From the NCBI GenBank assembly GCA_963971425.1, contig OZ020519.1, positions 15,578,028 through 15,642,027 on the forward strand: a stretch of 64,000 nucleotides of DNA, given 5' to 3'. Position numbers and translations under genes: made by a program. Below, one piece after another: positions 21,810 to 32,336 of the stretch (positions are counted from its first letter, which is position 1; each line of letters starts with the position of its first letter). Origin of the DNA: Bryoerythrophyllum caledonicum. Its lineage: Eukaryota > Streptophyta > Bryopsida > Pottiales > Pottiaceae. The notes under the pieces are model-generated. The model was not told the DNA's origin. It saw nothing but the letters and a program-made list of their open reading frames with translations, and made no database searches.

Positions 21810-22240
21810 CTTCTGCCTACTGTTTCATTTTGAAAGAACCGCTTACATTGTGAAAGGGAAAAGAGTATTACGTAAATGCCATGCAAGGTGATCAACATGC
21901 CAAAGCGCGCCATGTGCGTATTGAACCTAATCTTATAATTATATACACTCGTTGTATTGGTTGTTTCGGCTGTGGTACGTTTGTGCAAATCTTTTTTACT
22001 GTATGCAAATTTTAAGTGCACTACACAAAGACTTCCAGCTTCTGTATCATTCATTATACAAGCAGAGAAAAGAAGTAAAGACATCACATCTGTCAGTATA
22101 GTATCTAGCCTCAAAACAGACCAAAGTTTTCTCTCGAATTCTGCCCGGGAGTGAAAAGAACGGGGAGAAAGCGTTCGACTGCCACGAGGTTGATCGATCA
22201 GTTGACAACGGCGACGTCGCGACTCCTACATGCTGCCATG
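21810..22240 (+). other. IFI27-ELIP spacer, unit 4
   Basis: The reference copy of the spacer that is also found at 10530-10960 and 15880-16240. Three spacers but one ELIP show that the array units were once longer than their present gene content. No coding sequence is seen. Confidence 0.7.
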
Positions 22241-22340
22241 TCGGCCGTCTATTCCACTCCCCGCTTGCAACCTCGCCACACTTGCATATAGAAAAAGCGC
22301 ACCCTGCAAATATTTACCAAAAGCTGCAGCCACAACAAGG

Positions 22341-22420
22341 CCACGTCCAACTCCAAAGCGCACTTGTTCACCACAGCCACGTCGCATCCACATGCCCACT
22401 TTCCAGGGAATACCTACGTG
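22341..22420 (+). promoter_or_regulatory. ELIP upstream ACGT-core cluster
   Basis: CCACGTCC (22341-22348; ACGTGG on the other strand), CACGTCGC (about 22379-22386) and TACGTG (22415-22420) lie 80-160 bp upstream of the TATA box; GACGTC is at 22213-22218. ACGT cores are bound by HY5 and ABI5-type bZIP factors, known regulators of ELIP genes in flowering plants. Use of these sites here is inferred. Confidence 0.4.
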
Positions 22421-22500
22421 ATATTCGACGATACTGCCGCAATATCGTCTTAATACACGGCTGGCATCGGTTATCACGAAACCATGTGAGAGTCCGGTGT

Positions 22501-22507
22501 TATATAT
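22501..22507 (+). promoter_or_regulatory. ELIP TATA box
   Basis: TATATAT at 22501-22507, 128 bp before the ATG at 22635. This would place transcription start near 22530-22535 and give a leader of about 100 nt. It is the only clear TATA element among the genes of the array. Confidence 0.55.
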
Positions 22508-22634
22508 GCAGTATTGAAGAGCCGTAGTTGTATCTCAACATTCGCTATCGATCATCTCTTGAGTGTCTGAACCAGCTGGAAAGCAGTACAACGTTGAAGA
22601 ATCAGTCACACAGCAGGAAGTTACGGTCTTCACC

Positions 22635-23342
22635 ATGGCAGCGATGGCGTCGCAGATGAGGAGTGTGTGTGCCATGACGGGAGGAGCTCTCGGAGGGATC
22701 GCCTTGCCTTCACGAAATGTGAGGGCCGCGAGGATGCCTTCGCTTGTGCCAGGGCGTGTAGTGCGGTGTGAGGCGTCGCCGGAGGACCGGTACGTGAACC
22801 CGATCGACCAGGCGACGAAGAAGACGATCACGCGGGAGGAAGTGCTGCAGAACCAGGCGACGAACGAGTCGGAGCAGCGGTCCATCTTCGGGGAGAAGCC
22901 TTCGCCCGGCACGCCCTACGGGCGCCCGGAGGTGGAGCGGCGCCCGGAGACCGGCGACACGTCGCCGTGGAGCATTTTCGCGTTCGACGGCGCCGCGCCG
23001 GAGACGATCAACGGCCGCCTGGCTATGCTGGGGTTCGTGTGGGCGATTATCGGCGAGAAGACCACCGGGCTGTCCGTGGTGGACCAGGTGTTCAGCCCCG
23101 GGAGCACGGGCTTGATCTGGTTCCTGGCGTCCGTGCAGATCCTGACATACGCGTCGCTCGTGCCGATCTTCAACGCGCGCGAGTCCACCGATGCTCGCGG
23201 CTTCGGACCATTCCGGGCCAAGGCTGAGCGCTGGAACGGCCGCGCCGCCATGATCGGGTTCGCGTCGCTCCTGCTCACCGAGCTCGTCATTCAGGGCCCG
23301 CTCTTCGTCCGCATCTTCAACAGCGGCGGCTTCCCTGCCTAG
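22635..23342 (+). CDS. ELIP: Early light-induced protein (ELIP), chloroplast thylakoid
   Basis: A 235-aa intronless protein of the chlorophyll a/b-binding superfamily. ELIPs bind free pigments in thylakoid membranes under light or dehydration stress and limit photooxidation. The start is the ATG at 22635 (CACCATGGC). Residues 1-45 look like a transit peptide, Ser/Arg/Ala-rich and ending VVRCEAS. Residues 50-112 are a hydrophilic stromal linker. Helix 1 (about 119-142) carries ETINGRLAMLGF and helix 3 (about 196-217) carries AERWNGRAAMIGF, the paired ExxNGR pigment-binding motifs; helix 2 is about 159-179. Length and motif order are normal for ELIP. No intron occurs, as in several expanded stress ELIP families. 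It follows IFI27-like copy 4 on the same strand. The long minus-strand open frame over it is a GC artefact. Confidence 0.95.
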   Translation: MAAMASQMRSVCAMTGGALGGIALPSRNVRAARMPSLVPGRVVRCEASPEDRYVNPIDQATKKTITREEVLQNQATNESEQRSIFGEKPSPGTPYGRPEVERRPETGDTSPWSIFAFDGAAPETINGRLAMLGFVWAIIGEKTTGLSVVDQVFSPGSTGLIWFLASVQILTYASLVPIFNARESTDARGFGPFRAKAERWNGRAAMIGFASLLLTELVIQGPLFVRIFNSGGFPA

Positions 23343-23344
23343 AT

Positions 23345-24480
23345 TGCCCCACATTATTGTAAAGCGTTTTTGCACTATAGTTTGAGTTATGTAAGAGCCT
23401 GACATTGATATGAGCTGTTGAATATTGATGTATATACTTTCGGTCACATTGATGTAGTAAATCGATTCTTACGCTCCAGACGTCTCGCTGTGTAAATTGA
23501 ATGGCGTTATGACATTTTTCTCATATATAGTCTGCACCGATCACTTGTAGATGAAACCAGAGGAAACGGATTCTACATATCAACATAGTCTGACATGAAA
23601 ATACTCATCACTTTGGCAGCTCCATGCTTGCCAAAATGAGATCTTGAGTTCCAAAATTCTTTTCATCTAAATGTTTCATTCCCTTCATCACATCAAAGTC
23701 TTTTGGGATGTTGGGGTCGGTACCCTGTGCGAAGTTACCACTGTAATCTTCTAGACGTGTCTCTACAGAAAAATGAATGATTAAAAAGAGAAATTTTCTG
23801 CTGAATTTCACTTATAAAATTGTGACAATGGTACAGCTCCCCTGGTTTGCGTGTGTGAGTGTCAGGGTATCAATCATGTGTGGTCCAGACCTTCTCCTTA
23901 TCATGATCCATACGAGATGTGTATTTGGATTTGCAGGTGCGTCCGCAGCTCGTCGTCCTTCACTCGACCAGGTGAGCATCGTACTTTATAATGGTTATAG
24001 TGATAATCTCACTTCCTCAAGTGGAGATCGCCAGTTTCCTGCAATTTTTTTCAGTTTGGGGAGACAATTGGGAAACTGGTTGTAGGAATAAACATCTCCA
24101 TGAGAGCCACAATTCTGTGAAAGTAGTCGGGTTCATTTTTTCTTGGGACACTCTAGAAGCAAGCTTCTCTGAAAGGCGAATCAAGCTACTTGGCTTATCT
24201 CTTTGCTGAAAGTGGAAGTAGGTTGAATTTTCACAATCTTTGGCTTAAGTCCTAGTTCTTTGTATTTTGGTGCTGAAATTTCAGCCAAGGTCGTAAGGCT
24301 TCTAATTCCCATGTGCTTGTCTTCTACTAAGTTACTTGCCGCTTGTTATGAAGGAACATCAGAGTGATAGACCTCAATCGGAGAACAATTGGAGGCTGTA
24401 GTTTTGCTAGATTGGAACCCTAGTTCCAAAGTTGAGGTTACTAACGAAATTGACGTTCGGCAGTTTGTTGGGCAGCGTAC
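23345..24480. other. Spacer between ELIP and the isochorismatase gene
   Basis: The first 120 bp should hold the ELIP 3' UTR. Around 23935-23975 a short segment is bordered by TTTGCAG and GTGAGC, which look like splice sites. It may be a noncoding leader exon of the next gene, but the gap cannot be resolved by reading alone. Confidence 0.35.
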
Positions 24481-24481
24481 G

Positions 24482-25782
24482 ATGGGAGAAAACCAAGCCT
24501 CAAAATGGAAGAAAACTGCCCTAATTGTGGTGGACATGCAGGTCTCGATTCCATCCTCTAGCACCCTTTAATACACTAACATTGTGGATACTAAGAACAT
24601 TGATTTGTAATTCCAGAATGACTTCCTCAATCCGGGGAGTTCTTTGCTCGTGGCCGGAGGACCTGCTGTTATCCCTGCAGTTGTGGAGGCGGTCGAAATC
24701 GCTCGAAACAAGGGTGCTTTTGTTGTCTGGGTACGTGTTCTTAAACCCTGAACCCTAGACCTGAAAAGAGAGATTCTCTGGAGCATGACAGTTTAGAAGA
24801 TCCCAACTCAAGCTACACGTTGATGTTTTGGATGTGATTTCTTTGTTGATTTTTCAGGTAGTTCGGGAGCACCATGAATCCGGGAGAGATGTGGAGTACA
24901 TACGGAAGCACCTGTACGATGGCACAAGCGGCCCAGTGATGAGGGGCTCCGATGGCGCCGCGTTGGTGGCCGGTCTGGTGGCCAAGCCGGGAGAGCACAA
25001 GATCACGAAGTACAGATTCAGTGCGTTTTTCGCCACTAATCTGGACCTGGTGCTGCGCAGGGAAGGCATTGAGCACGTCGTCGTTGCAGGTATGCTCGTA
25101 ATTTCCCCCTCAAACTTTACAGCACATCAAATGAAGTTTGTAATACTTATATATGACCTAGATTATATTTATGTGGCAGCCAGTTACTTTCAGAAAATTT
25201 CCTGGTCACCGATGTGAGTGTAAATATCACTGGCAGGTGTTCAGACGCCGAATTGTATACGCGCAACTGCTTTCGATGCTGTGGCGCATGACTACCCATC
25301 TGTGACGGTACTCTCGGATGCAACCGGAGCTCAGAACGATGCCATTCATTCTGGTACATCTCTCTCTCTCCCTCTCTGCAACTTTCATCTGAGACTTCTT
25401 CAAGACATCTCTCTCTCTGCAACTTTCATCTGAGTTTTTTTCTAGACATCTCTCTCTTCCTATTGCAACTTTCATTTGAGTTTTCTTCAAGACGTCTCTC
25501 TCTCTCTCTGTCTACATTTTTCGTTTGAGTTTTCATCAAGAATACTTTCTTTTTCTACTTGCTACGTGTTCATTTAGACCTTCCTTAACAATTTTTTGAC
25601 TTAGTTTTCTTCTGGAGTGTGTTAGATACCACTCACTTACAAGTTCCTGTGGTGTTGTTCTTGCAGCGAATTTGTTGGACATGCGGAATGTGTCGATTGC
25701 GACATTGACTGTGGCAGAATGGGCAGCATTTAAGGAGGATGTGAATGTGACCTCGATAGCTGTGGCACCTGAGATGGCGTGA
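24482..25782 (+). CDS. Isochorismatase-like hydrolase (plant nicotinamidase-like, At3g16190 type)
   Basis: Five exons: 24482-24541, 24617-24730, 24858-25089, 25237-25353 and 25667-25782, giving 212 aa. All introns are GT-AG and the joins keep frame. The ATG at 24482 gives MGENQASKWKKTALIVVDMQ, the usual N-terminus of the family; upstream in-frame sequence has no ATG. The Asp-Lys-Cys triad is visible: D18 in VVDMQNDF, K109 in TKYRFSAF and C142 in AGVQTPNCIRATAFDAVA. REHHESGRDVE and the TNLDLVLR segment agree with Arabidopsis At3g16190, described as a probable inactive nicotinamidase. The fold cleaves amides or vinyl ethers; the substrate of this clade is not established. No transit peptide is evident, so it is probably cytosolic. 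Likely an ordinary single-copy gene. Confidence 0.9.
25355..25550 (+). repeat. Minisatellite in intron 4 of the isochorismatase gene
   Basis: About four imperfect units of 45-50 bp, each consisting of CATCTCTCTCTC, GCAACTTTCATCTGAG and TTTTCTTCAAGA. It lies wholly inside the intron 25354-25666 and explains the CT-rich open frames seen on the minus strand. Confidence 0.8.
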
Positions 25783-25787
25783 GGACC

Positions 25788-25822
25788 TTACCCTAAACCC
25801 TGAACACTGAACCCTAAACGTG
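25788..25822 (+). other. Telobox-like CCCTAAA cluster
   Basis: Directly after the isochorismatase stop, the sequence reads ACCCTAAACCCTGAACACTG and then AACCCTAAAC. This contains the plant telomere-type unit CCCTAAA twice. A similar 'aaccctgaaccctaga' lies in intron 2 (about 24750-24765). Such teloboxes occur in plant gene regulatory regions or as interstitial telomere repeats. Confidence 0.5.
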
Positions 25823-25905
25823 GTTATAGCTTCTGTAGGTCACAGTTTGGCCTTCAAAAGCGTGGAATGTAAAGTCGGTTGTATATTGGTTGCATGAGTG
25901 TTGTC

Positions 25906-26719
25906 AATCCCTAAATTTCCTTCTAGTTTGATTCACACACTTCAAAACTCTTTGATTCTCGTCTAAATTTTCTTCTAGTTTGATTCTCACACTTGAAATA
26001 ATTATATTTCTAGTTTTAACCGTAGGAGCTCCTTCAACACTTAATAAATAACATACTCACAAAATTTCATCAACTTTGATTGCATGGATTTAAAGATTAT
26101 AGTGTTTCAAGTTCAAAAAATGGTTCATTTTCATCCCTACATTGAGTGGATCAGCAGACTTTGATTTCACTTGGTGTCAAAGTTTTGCACTACGCAAGGT
26201 CTAAATATCATATCATCATGTTGATCATGATATTAACTCCTTGTACACCATTTTTAAGAGGTAGGAAGGGGGTCCGGTCATATTCAAAAAAATTGTGCAA
26301 GTAGTGGAGGTTTAGAAAGTGCTAATTCATGTTTTAAATTTTTGGGAACAAAATATGATTTAGATTGATAATCCAAATAAGGTCTAGACCACGTTTTGTA
26401 AAAGAGAAAAGAAAAAGTGAAAATTTATGAAGATCTCAAAGTTTCATTCGGATAGAAGAAGTTTTTTTGGTTCCTTGCCAATCAATAGAAAAATCTTCGA
26501 CAGTGGTGATGTGTAAAAATCTTTGACTATGGATATAATGCATTTTTCCACTAAAGACAAAAAAATGTTTTTTGATAACATGAAAGGAAATAATTTTATT
26601 TGCTATTATTGAAAATCTCAAAATTACTAGAGTGTCCTAGAAAAAGTTTTTGGAGTTGCCTACTGAGCCCGCACTTGACAGTTTTTTCTTTAAGATGGCA
26701 TAACTTTTTTTCTCATCTT

Positions 26720-26720
<1 letters not shown>
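25906..26720 (-). mobile_element. MITE family C, copy C3 (truncated)
   Basis: Begins AATCCCTAAATTTCC and continues in reverse orientation through all the family C landmarks ('acatactcacaaaatttcatcaactttg', 'gagtggatcagca', 'gtacacca.ttttta.aggtag', 'agatggcataa'). It stops at an (AAT)n run at 26721, so the distal 130-150 bp are missing. Confidence 0.75.

Positions 26721-26772
<52 letters not shown>
26721..26772 (+). repeat. (AAT)n microsatellite
   Basis: An uninterrupted run of about 17 AAT units. It sits exactly where MITE C3 is truncated, so it may have grown from an A/T-rich break or repair junction. Confidence 0.95.
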
Positions 26773-26773
<1 letters not shown>

Positions 26774-26774
26774 C

Positions 26775-27270
26775 GATCTAATGTTTGTTAAGTGGAGTAC
26801 CTAGGTGAAACCTAAGAGATACTCTTTGGAACAAAGCCTTCTAGAGAAATCACTTTGTCATTTGAATGTGCCTTTAGTATTAAATGTGCCCTTTCACTAG
26901 ACTTCTACTTACAGTATAAAAAAATTAGTGAATTTTACTATGTCCAAAAATGAGAAAAATGATTTGAACACATACAATTCTAAAACTATTATTTCTATAC
27001 ATTAATATTGATAAATTAATATATTTCATACCAAAAAAGGTGGTGAAGCCATGTGCACAATTTCGGTAACCTAGTAAAGCCACATGGAGGAATTATGGGG
27101 ACTTAACTAGGGATTCCTCATGCTATTGGACAACAAGGGTCCCCAATTTAGAGAACAAAAAATTCCTTGACTCTTCATCATAAGGAATAATATTAAAAAG
27201 ATAAGCTTCTAAAGGACACTATCAATGAAGATATGGTTGAAGATATGTTTGAAGAAAAAATTGTTATCAT
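26775..27270. other. AT-rich spacer
   Basis: No gene or known repeat is recognised between the microsatellite and the satellite island. Confidence 0.4.
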
Positions 27271-27275
27271 AGCAA

Positions 27276-28620
27276 GAACCTTGATGACATTGAAAAGACG
27301 TAAAATATGTTGATAGCACTTCCTATACTAATCGCCCTAATCTATCCAACTTAAAAAGACATACGTTCTATCAACCAAGTAACGACAAACCTTTAAATAA
27401 CCAAAGATACCTTATTTCAATAATTAAAAAGGCACAAGATACTCCTATGAAGGATATTAATAATTACACCAATCTAAACCAAGTGAAAAGATACAAGATA
27501 AGTTGTACGCACTTCTTATATTAATTGCCTTAAGTTACCAACCTGAAAATGACACACGTGTAGTCAATCAAGTAACGACAAATCTTTGAACAACCAAGAC
27601 ACATTATTCCAAACATTGAAAAGACACACGGTACTCCTATGAAGGACACTAGCAATCATACCAATCCAAATCAAGTGAAAAGACACAAGATACGGTGTCA
27701 GCACTTCTTAAATTAACTGTCCTAAGATATCTGATTTGAAAAGACACGCGTGTAGTCAATCAAGTAACCACAAATCTATGAACAACCTAAGATACTTTAT
27801 TCCAAGCATTGAAAGGACACAATGTACTCCTATGAAGGACACGAATAATTACACCAATCCAAATCAAGTGAAAAGACACAAGGTGCGCCGTTCGCACTTC
27901 TTAAATTAACTACCCTAAGTTATTCGACCCGAAAAGATACACTCATTTAGTCACTCAAGTAACAACAAATCTTTGAACAACCAAGGACACTTTATTCCAA
28001 ACATTGAAAAGACACACGGTACTCCTTTGAAGGACACTAACAATCATACCAATCCAAACCAAGTGAAAAGACACAAGATACGGTGTCGGCACTTCTTAAA
28101 TTAACTGTCCTAAGATCTCTGACGTGAAAAGACACGCGCTAGTCAATCAAGTAACGACAAATCTTTGAACAACCCAAAATACTTTATTCCAAACATTGAA
28201 AAGACACAACGTACTCCTATGAAGGACACGAATAATTACACCAATCCAAATCAAGTGAAAAGACACAATATATGCCGTCCGCACTTCTTAAATTAAGTGC
28301 CCTAAGTTATTCGACCTGAAAAGATACACTTAGTCACTCAAGTGACAACAAATCTTTAAACAACCAAAGACACTTTATTCCAAACATTAAAAGATACAAG
28401 GTACCCTTTTGAAGGACACTAACAATCATACCAATCCAAACCAAGTGGAAAAGACACAAGATACGGTGTTGGCACTTCTTAAATTAATTGTCCTAAGAAA
28501 TGTGACGTGAAAAGACACACGCTACGACAAATCTTTGAACAACCACATACACCTTATTCCAAACATTGAAAAGACACGAGATATCCTCTAAAGGACATTA
28601 ACAATCATACTTATCCAAAT
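27276..28620 (+). repeat. 192-bp satellite island with alternating A/B monomers
   Basis: The landmark AATCTTTGAACAACC (or close variants) recurs at 27388, 27581, 27773, 27968, 28160, 28351 and 28528. The spacings are 193, 192, 195, 192, 191 and 177 bp. Monomers alternate between two types: A with 'acactaacaatcatacc', 'tacggtgt.ggcac' and 'gtcctaaga'; B with 'gaataattacacc', 'c.gccgt.cgcac' and 'ccctaagttattcgacc'. That is a dimeric higher-order repeat of about 385 bp. The block has about seven monomers and no coding capacity. Confidence 0.9.
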
Positions 28621-28624
28621 CTAG

Positions 28625-29950
28625 TTTTTATATTATTGGCTTGCAAATTGATAAGTATGATCATTGTTTCTTGAAGAACCAAAAAAGAAGTTTCAAACAT
28701 CATAGGTTGCTAAAGAATGTGTTGAAGATTGGTTTTAGTAGCAAGATTATGAAGTTTTGTCCTTAGTGGTGACAATAATATAGATCAATTTATGTTGAAG
28801 ATTTAGAAAAATCATGATTTAAAAATTTATGATAGATTCAATATTGCTGAAAAAGTGTGTTTTTAAAGTTCTAAACAACCAAATATCTCTTTTCAGAACC
28901 TTGTGAGGTTCTAGTGGTGTCAATTTCTAACAATCTTCTTTGGGGTTTTTACTATAAAATGCCACTATAAAAGCTCCATGCGAGAATAATTCTTTTTAGA
29001 ACCAGCATTTGATAAAAAGAATATGCTTTTCAAAGTAATTTTTGCAGGACGGCAATCTTTATACCAAGATACTCCCAAAAAATTTGATATTTTATATTTG
29101 ATTAATCAACATAACTACCTTAAAGAATTTCACCACAAAAAATAAACTTTCTATAGTGCAGGATTCTACACCAAGAGATTTTGCACCTATTTTTTAACCT
29201 CAGGAATACATAGTAATATTTTTAATTCGCTTTTAAGATTTTATGTGAGCTGAGATCACAAAAACAAACCCAAAAAAAGTGTTCAATGTGATTTTAAATC
29301 CAGGCACATGCTAACTTCATTGAAGCGATCATAAACAGTCATCTATTTTTTAATGTTGAAACACAGTGAGACACCTACAAACAACAGTTCTGTAATCAAC
29401 TGGGTTCTTTCAGTTACCATGAGCCCTAAAATTATCACAGTCAAAGGTGGTCCAGCAATACACGCTCGTCAACTCTAAACCCATGCATGCAAATTACATC
29501 GTCTCATTGATGAAATATAACGTCACTCACATGTCAGGGCTCATTATATCCCCTCCATATACCCGAAATCTAAGCCCCAGATTGGTTGTCGATCTAACAC
29601 TTAGTGGAAACTGGATGTCTAAGAGTTATGGGCATTCCTCAGAACATGGAGAGGAACAGAAGAGCCAGAAGTTCAACCACACGAAGGAAATCCTAAACCA
29701 CCGGTTGCACGCAGCGGGGGCCATGTCGCAACATTTTCCGGAGCCTGACGTACAAGGTTATGCATTAGATGACCCCAGCCACAAGTTCTAAATGTCAACC
29801 GCCTTCTGCATACATAGCTGTTCTACCACTTCCTTTCTCAAGAATCTAATACCTGAGTGCTATGCCATCTCCTTCACAAAAGCATCTTGTACACAAAACT
29901 GAGCGACATAGAAGCAACTCCTCAGATTATGCTCACTGCGTCACCTCCCG
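28625..29950. other. Spacer downstream of the BAH-PHD gene
   Basis: AT-rich to about 29400. The more balanced segment 29440-29950 has a 114-aa plus-strand frame without recognisable domains; it probably includes 3' UTR of the minus-strand gene. Confidence 0.4.
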
Positions 29951-29952
29951 TG

Positions 29953-32336
29953 TCACCTCTTCCGTCGCTTAGCATCAGGCTGTATCTCAAATTGCAGTAT
30001 GTTCAGATCATGGAATTGATGAAAGATCAAAGTCAACTGAATTAAATCTCCACCTACGTCTAAAACCTCACATTGATGAGTACAAAATTGGAGTGACCAG
30101 GTGGGCATATGATCCTTTCACGACGGCTCATGCCATGTAAAAAACATTTGAGTTGACAGTCATACCTTGCCATGGTCAGGAGTAGGTGAGCTTCTAGGAG
30201 ATGACTGCCGCACCTTCTTCTCTCCAGGTTGTGAAGTGCAATCAGGGCAAATGAACTTTTCCATTTTCTTTACCTGATCTGGTGTGAAACTCATGCAAGA
30301 TGGGTGGAACCTACGTGCAAAATCAACACAAATTATGGCATCTCGAAGGACACTTGAATGATTCACAAGAACAAGATCGAATACAACCTGTTAGCGACCT
30401 ACAACGATAATTCACGACCTGTCAAACCATCACTGGGCAGAACAATCTAAGGTACATGCTCGAGATTCGACAGCTTCTTTAACGTTGCTTTGCAGCGCTT
30501 GCAGAACGAGGAAAAGAAACATGTGACCTACCAGTCTTTGCAGATTTCACATTGCACCATCAAGTCGTCAGGATTGTACGGCATCTCACACTTGCAGTAA
30601 CTGGAATCAATATTCAAGAGCACAAAAAACAACCATAAAGTCAGCAATACAGGCTCAGTAAAAGAAGATTCTCAATCGAAAAAGCCAATATGTACTACTC
30701 CTAGATCGTGAAAGAGAGAAAGAAATAAACCGCGGCATTTGTGAATAAAACATTTCCCACAGAAATCTGTTGCTGAAACCAGAAGTCCAAGCTTACTAGT
30801 CAGGCTTCGATGATGGCGTTGCATCCGAGGTCACAATTCCGGTAATCCCTGTTACCAGTCTATTTTCCATAGATACTACTCTCAGTTACTTAGACAGAGG
30901 ACAAGGCACTTACACAGCAACTCGATCAGGAGTAAACCCGCCTGTAGATGCTTTATACTCGAAGCGGCAGAAATAGTCCTCTGCACCAACACTTTCCAGC
31001 TTTGTGTAATTTTTAAACGTGTGCACTATGCATTTCCCCTCAATGGTGTCAGCGCTCTGAATGTCATAGTGATCCGAAAGAAAGAGCTCCTTCGACCCGT
31101 GAAACTGCCTCCTGCCTCCCATCGATTCTTCCGGCCGGTAATACCATCTTACCCGGACTTTGGCGTTGTTTTTAGCATCAGCCTCGATTTTCTCTATCTT
31201 GGCAACGTACGGTGGTTTCTCCGGATCTTGCTGACGCATCAAGACCGTATCTCCCACTGTATCAAACATGATTTCACAACACTGTAAGATTGTGCTGGCA
31301 AAAAAGGCTCCTGAACTTCTTTTTACTTGCTGAAATATATCAGTTAAACGACTGCATCGACGACTATTTAGAAACTCGAATATCTCAACAAACGACTACT
31401 GATATGAGAACTCGTCTACAATAGATTGTGATTGGAACATTTAAGGATTACAGTACAAATATCGAGTTTAATGGGGAAAGGCACCTTCAGATCACTGACA
31501 ATGCAGACGATCGTCAATATCAAGGTGCAGAGAGAGGGATCATTGACAATGCAGCTCAAGAGAAGAGAGGCAAGTCATGGAACTCCCTGTATAACTGACT
31601 TCATTCGTAAACTAACTGAGCAAGTTTCAACGGAAACCGAGGTTCTAGTGCCCGAAAGAAACTGTAACTACCGCATTCGTCAGCACACCCGGTATACTTT
31701 CAGCAGTTTCTTGGCATGACTTTCAAAGCTCTAGGTGAATGGACCAGAAAGTTCCTATCTTGATAAGCTGAGAAGGAAGTTCAGCGGCTACACTGAAATT
31801 GCTAGGACCTGCACTTCAAAGGCTGAGACATCAAAACCAGTAAACCAGGTCTCTCAGGTTCATTAACTAGCTCGATAAATGCTATCGTCAGTCGACACTT
31901 TCAAGGACGGGGAACTAGCAGCATTATATTACCGCTTCAGGCGTACTTCGGTCCCTTTGAAAGTAACGAACATAATCCAAAACTTGTCGAAAGCTTTTAA
32001 TGCATGACAGCATAATGCTGCTCTCTTTCCCTCACCAGAAAGTGCAGCATTTCTCTGACGCTAAACTGATGCTTAAATTGCTTCTACAGCGACAAAAGCT
32101 CTTATAACAAACAATAGATAATGACACTTTCCTCACCAACTCGCAACGATATTCAAAGACTCGCCGCTCTCCTTTCCTCACATGCAACCAGGATCAGAAA
32201 ACAAAAACAAAAAACGAGGCTCGTTCGTTGGAAACGAAGCTCGACACAAATTCCGCTGCTCACCTTTCACGACTTTGTGCGTGCCTTTCACGGTGTACGA
32301 GTCGAGAGATTTCTTGACGCCTTTGGACTTCGCCAT
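29953..32336 (-). CDS. EBS: BAH-PHD histone reader of the EBS/SHL family
   Basis: Minus-strand exons 32336-32264, 31256-30914, 30600-30532, 30310-30166 and 29979-29953 give 218 aa with all GT-AG joins in frame. The short first exon encodes [20 protein letters not shown]. The BAH domain (about 25-138) contains [38 protein letters not shown] and [20 protein letters not shown]. The PHD finger (141-186) shows the C4HC3 set: [20 protein letters not shown], then FHPSC and ICPDC. The C-terminus PDAKRRKR is basic, as in Arabidopsis EBS. EBS and SHL read H3K27me3 through BAH and H3K4me2/3 through PHD, and repress flowering and other developmental programmes in the nucleus. VGAED and DRVAVYCKC favour EBS over SHL. 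The linker after the PHD is short. Intron 1 is about 1 kb. Confidence 0.95.

Noticed and set aside
22710-23447. 245-codon open frame antisense to ELIP
   Set aside because: It mirrors the GC-rich third positions of ELIP, has an Arg/Leu-rich product without a domain, and the plus-strand ELIP is certain.
27276-28620. Regularly spaced repeats as a CRISPR-like array
   Set aside because: Monomers are about 192 bp with no unique spacers and the genome is eukaryotic; it is a satellite.
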